Origin: CACZQA01 sp050943615
GTDB taxonomy: Bacteria; Actinomycetota; Coriobacteriia; Coriobacteriales; QAMH01
Reading direction: 5' to 3'
Length of the DNA stretch: 6,543 nt
Assembly (NCBI GenBank): GCA_050943615.1
Contig: JBMNPN010000105.1
Location: 1 to 6,543 of the forward strand
In this document: in pieces, positions 5,495 to 6,543 of the stretch
How the letters are laid out: every line of letters starts with the position of its first letter
Numbering within the stretch: the stretch's first letter is position 1
Translations under genes and position numbers: made by a program
The notes under the pieces: model-generated
What the model saw: the letters and a program-made list of their open reading frames with translations, nothing else
What the model was told of the DNA's origin: nothing
Database searches by the model: none

Positions 5495-6334
5495 ATGGGC
5501 GCATCACGCACAAGCAGACAGCGCACGACGAGGCGCACGGGCACATCTAGCTCGCGTGCACGCTCTAGTTCGCGCTCGAGCTCCCAGCGCCGAGGCCGCG
5601 CCCAGCAGACGCGCACCCGTTCGCTGGCGAAGAGCAGCCGCTCTCGCACGGGCAGATCGCGCAAGCGACCGACAAAGCGCGGGAGCAGGAAGCACCGGTT
5701 CGCGCACCACGGCATCGCAATCGTGGTTACCGCCGCTGTCATCGCCATCGCCGCGGTCCTCATCTTTGCCGCGGCAAGCTACAACAACACGCAGAGCAAG
5801 TACGACGCCTGTGCCAAGTGGCACGACACCGTGCAGGAGGCGTGCATCAAGACCGGGCTCGGCAAGGGCTGGACCGACGACGTGCTCGCGCTCATGTTCA
5901 TCGAGTCGGGCGGCGATGTGTCCGTGTCGAGCGTGACGGGCGTCGCAAACGACATCATGCAGGCTGCTGAGGGCGAATACGGCGACATCATCCGTTCCGG
6001 CTCCGAGAAATACGGCGTGGAGGCCGAAACGCCCGAGGCGTCCATCTATGCAGGCGTGCTCGAGTTCAAGCAGAACCTCAAGCTCTGGGACGACTACCTC
6101 GGCGGCATCGGGCCCGCCGAGACGGGCAAGGTGCAGCTCGTGATCCAGGGCTACAACTTCGGCGCCGACGGCTGGTACCAGTGGTGCGTCGAGAACGACT
6201 ACACCATCTACACCGTCGAGCGGGCGCAGCGCTACTCGGACACCATGATGCCCTCAGATGCGAAGGGCACCCCAACGCACGCGGAGAAGTGGCTGACCGC
6301 CTACGAGAAGATCAAGGCCGACGAGGCGGAGTAG
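5495..6334 (+). CDS. Membrane-anchored CwlT-like lysozyme with an Arg/Ser-rich cytoplasmic tail
   Basis: A 279-residue protein in three parts. Residues 1-70 are disordered and highly basic: about 21 Arg, 4 Lys and 17 Ser, with no Asp or Glu. Residues 72-95 form one membrane helix, with the basic side inside. Residues 96-279 form an extracellular domain like the CwlT-type lysozyme of Gram-positive conjugative elements: E137 in MFIESGGD is the likely catalytic acid, DIMQAAEGEYG (153-163) corresponds to the family's D-x-M-Q-x-x-E motif, SIYAGVLEF (183-191) and the YNFG turn (220-223) follow. It probably cleaves the peptidoglycan glycan chain. The NlpC/P60 peptidase half found in CwlT itself is absent, as are conjugation genes, so it looks like a chromosomal cell-wall remodeling enzyme. 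Palindromic elements lie upstream and directly after its stop codon. Confidence 0.85.
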   Translation: MGASRTSRQRTTRRTGTSSSRARSSSRSSSQRRGRAQQTRTRSLAKSSRSRTGRSRKRPTKRGSRKHRFAHHGIAIVVTAAVIAIAAVLIFAAASYNNTQSKYDACAKWHDTVQEACIKTGLGKGWTDDVLALMFIESGGDVSVSSVTGVANDIMQAAEGEYGDIIRSGSEKYGVEAETPEASIYAGVLEFKQNLKLWDDYLGGIGPAETGKVQLVIQGYNFGADGWYQWCVENDYTIYTVERAQRYSDTMMPSDAKGTPTHAEKWLTAYEKIKADEAE

Positions 6335-6380
6335 GCCGCAACCGTTCGGGTATGCGCGCGCATACCCGCTCGCTTGCGGC
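6335..6380. repeat. Sixth palindromic element, 46-bp hairpin between convergent genes
   Basis: The 18-bp core sits at 6349-6366 and the match extends outward: CGGG...CCCG gives a perfect 22-bp palindrome (6347-6368), and outer arms GCCGCAA (6335-6341) and TTGCGGC (6374-6380) pair perfectly with only three mismatches between. It begins at the base after the TAG of the lysozyme-like gene and ends 20 bp before the stop codon of the gene on the opposite strand. The RNA of either strand would form a long, stable hairpin. There is no T-tract, so it is not a classical intrinsic terminator; mRNA 3'-end protection or a REP-like role is possible. Confidence 0.9.
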
Positions 6381-6399
6381 AGCGGTCCCTATTCGTCCG

Positions 6400-6543
6400 T
6401 TAGCTGTCACTCGAGAAGAGGCTCATAATCGCGTCGATGATGCTCTGGAAGAAGCCGTCGTCGCCGTCTCCGGAAGAAGAGGAGCTCACAGTTGAGGACG
6501 TGGCCTCCACCGTCGTTCCACGTGATTCATCGGCGTCGTTTTC
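6400..6543 (-). CDS. 3' end of an unidentified gene, cut by the right edge
   Basis: The minus-strand frame is open from the right edge to TAA at 6400-6402 and gives the last 47 residues of a protein. It starts acidic (ENDADESRG), continues as a Thr/Ser-rich linker (TTVEATSSTVSSSSSGDGDD) and ends in an amphipathic stretch GFFQSIIDAIMSLFSSDS. Composition and frame look like a real protein tail rather than a chance frame, because other frames here are Arg-rich or broken. A low-complexity Ser/Asp linker before a short hydrophobic end is seen in surface or secreted proteins, but no family can be named. It converges on the lysozyme-like gene across 65 bp. Confidence 0.6.
   Translation of the reverse strand, partial: ENDADESRGTTVEATSSTVSSSSSGDGDDGFFQSIIDAIMSLFSSDS

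Overview
The window looks like chromosomal DNA from a moderately GC-rich bacterium. The codon use, the gene set (a tandem DUF2798-type membrane protein, an O-acetylhomoserine sulfhydrylase and a membrane-anchored CwlT-like lysozyme with an Arg/Ser-rich tail) and the 36-bp CRISPR repeat fit an actinobacterium, most plausibly a gut or oral Coriobacteriia. That placement is inferred from general resemblance, not from a marker gene.

Layout, left to right. (1) 1-494 is the end of a CRISPR array with eight identical 36-bp repeats and seven unique 29-30-bp spacers; it runs off the left edge. The repeat and spacer lengths suggest type II, but no cas gene or tracrRNA is visible. (2) 784-1386 (+) encodes a four-helix DUF2798-like membrane protein, with a candidate promoter at 603-632 and a strong terminator at 1419-1448. 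(3) 1615-2916 (-) encodes metY, with its own terminator at 1542-1585. (4) 2917-3649 has no ordinary gene. It holds a near-consensus minus-strand promoter (3567-3594), a 36-codon ORF with a perfect Shine-Dalgarno and a Met/Cys cluster (3307-3417), several hairpins, and a 20-bp imperfect palindrome just ahead of the metY ribosome binding site. Together these resemble a long metY leader. (5) 3650-3988 (-), a three-helix SemiSWEET/PQ-loop-like protein, is divergent from 4129-5013 (+), a LysR-type regulator. The AT-rich gap between them holds an inverted repeat centred on a -10 box. (6) 5017-5359 is an array of five palindromic elements at a 74-75-bp period; a sixth copy (6335-6380) starts at the base after the stop codon of 5495-6334 (+), the lysozyme-like protein. 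(7) 6400-6543 (-) is the 3' end of an unidentified gene that runs off the right edge.

How the parts relate. MetY makes homocysteine from O-acetylhomoserine and sulfide, and its upstream leader with the small Met-rich ORF is a candidate control region for sulfur amino acid supply. The LysR gene probably controls itself and perhaps the divergent membrane protein. The two features most likely to be undescribed are the helically phased palindrome array around the lysozyme gene and the metY leader. The CRISPR array itself looks ordinary.
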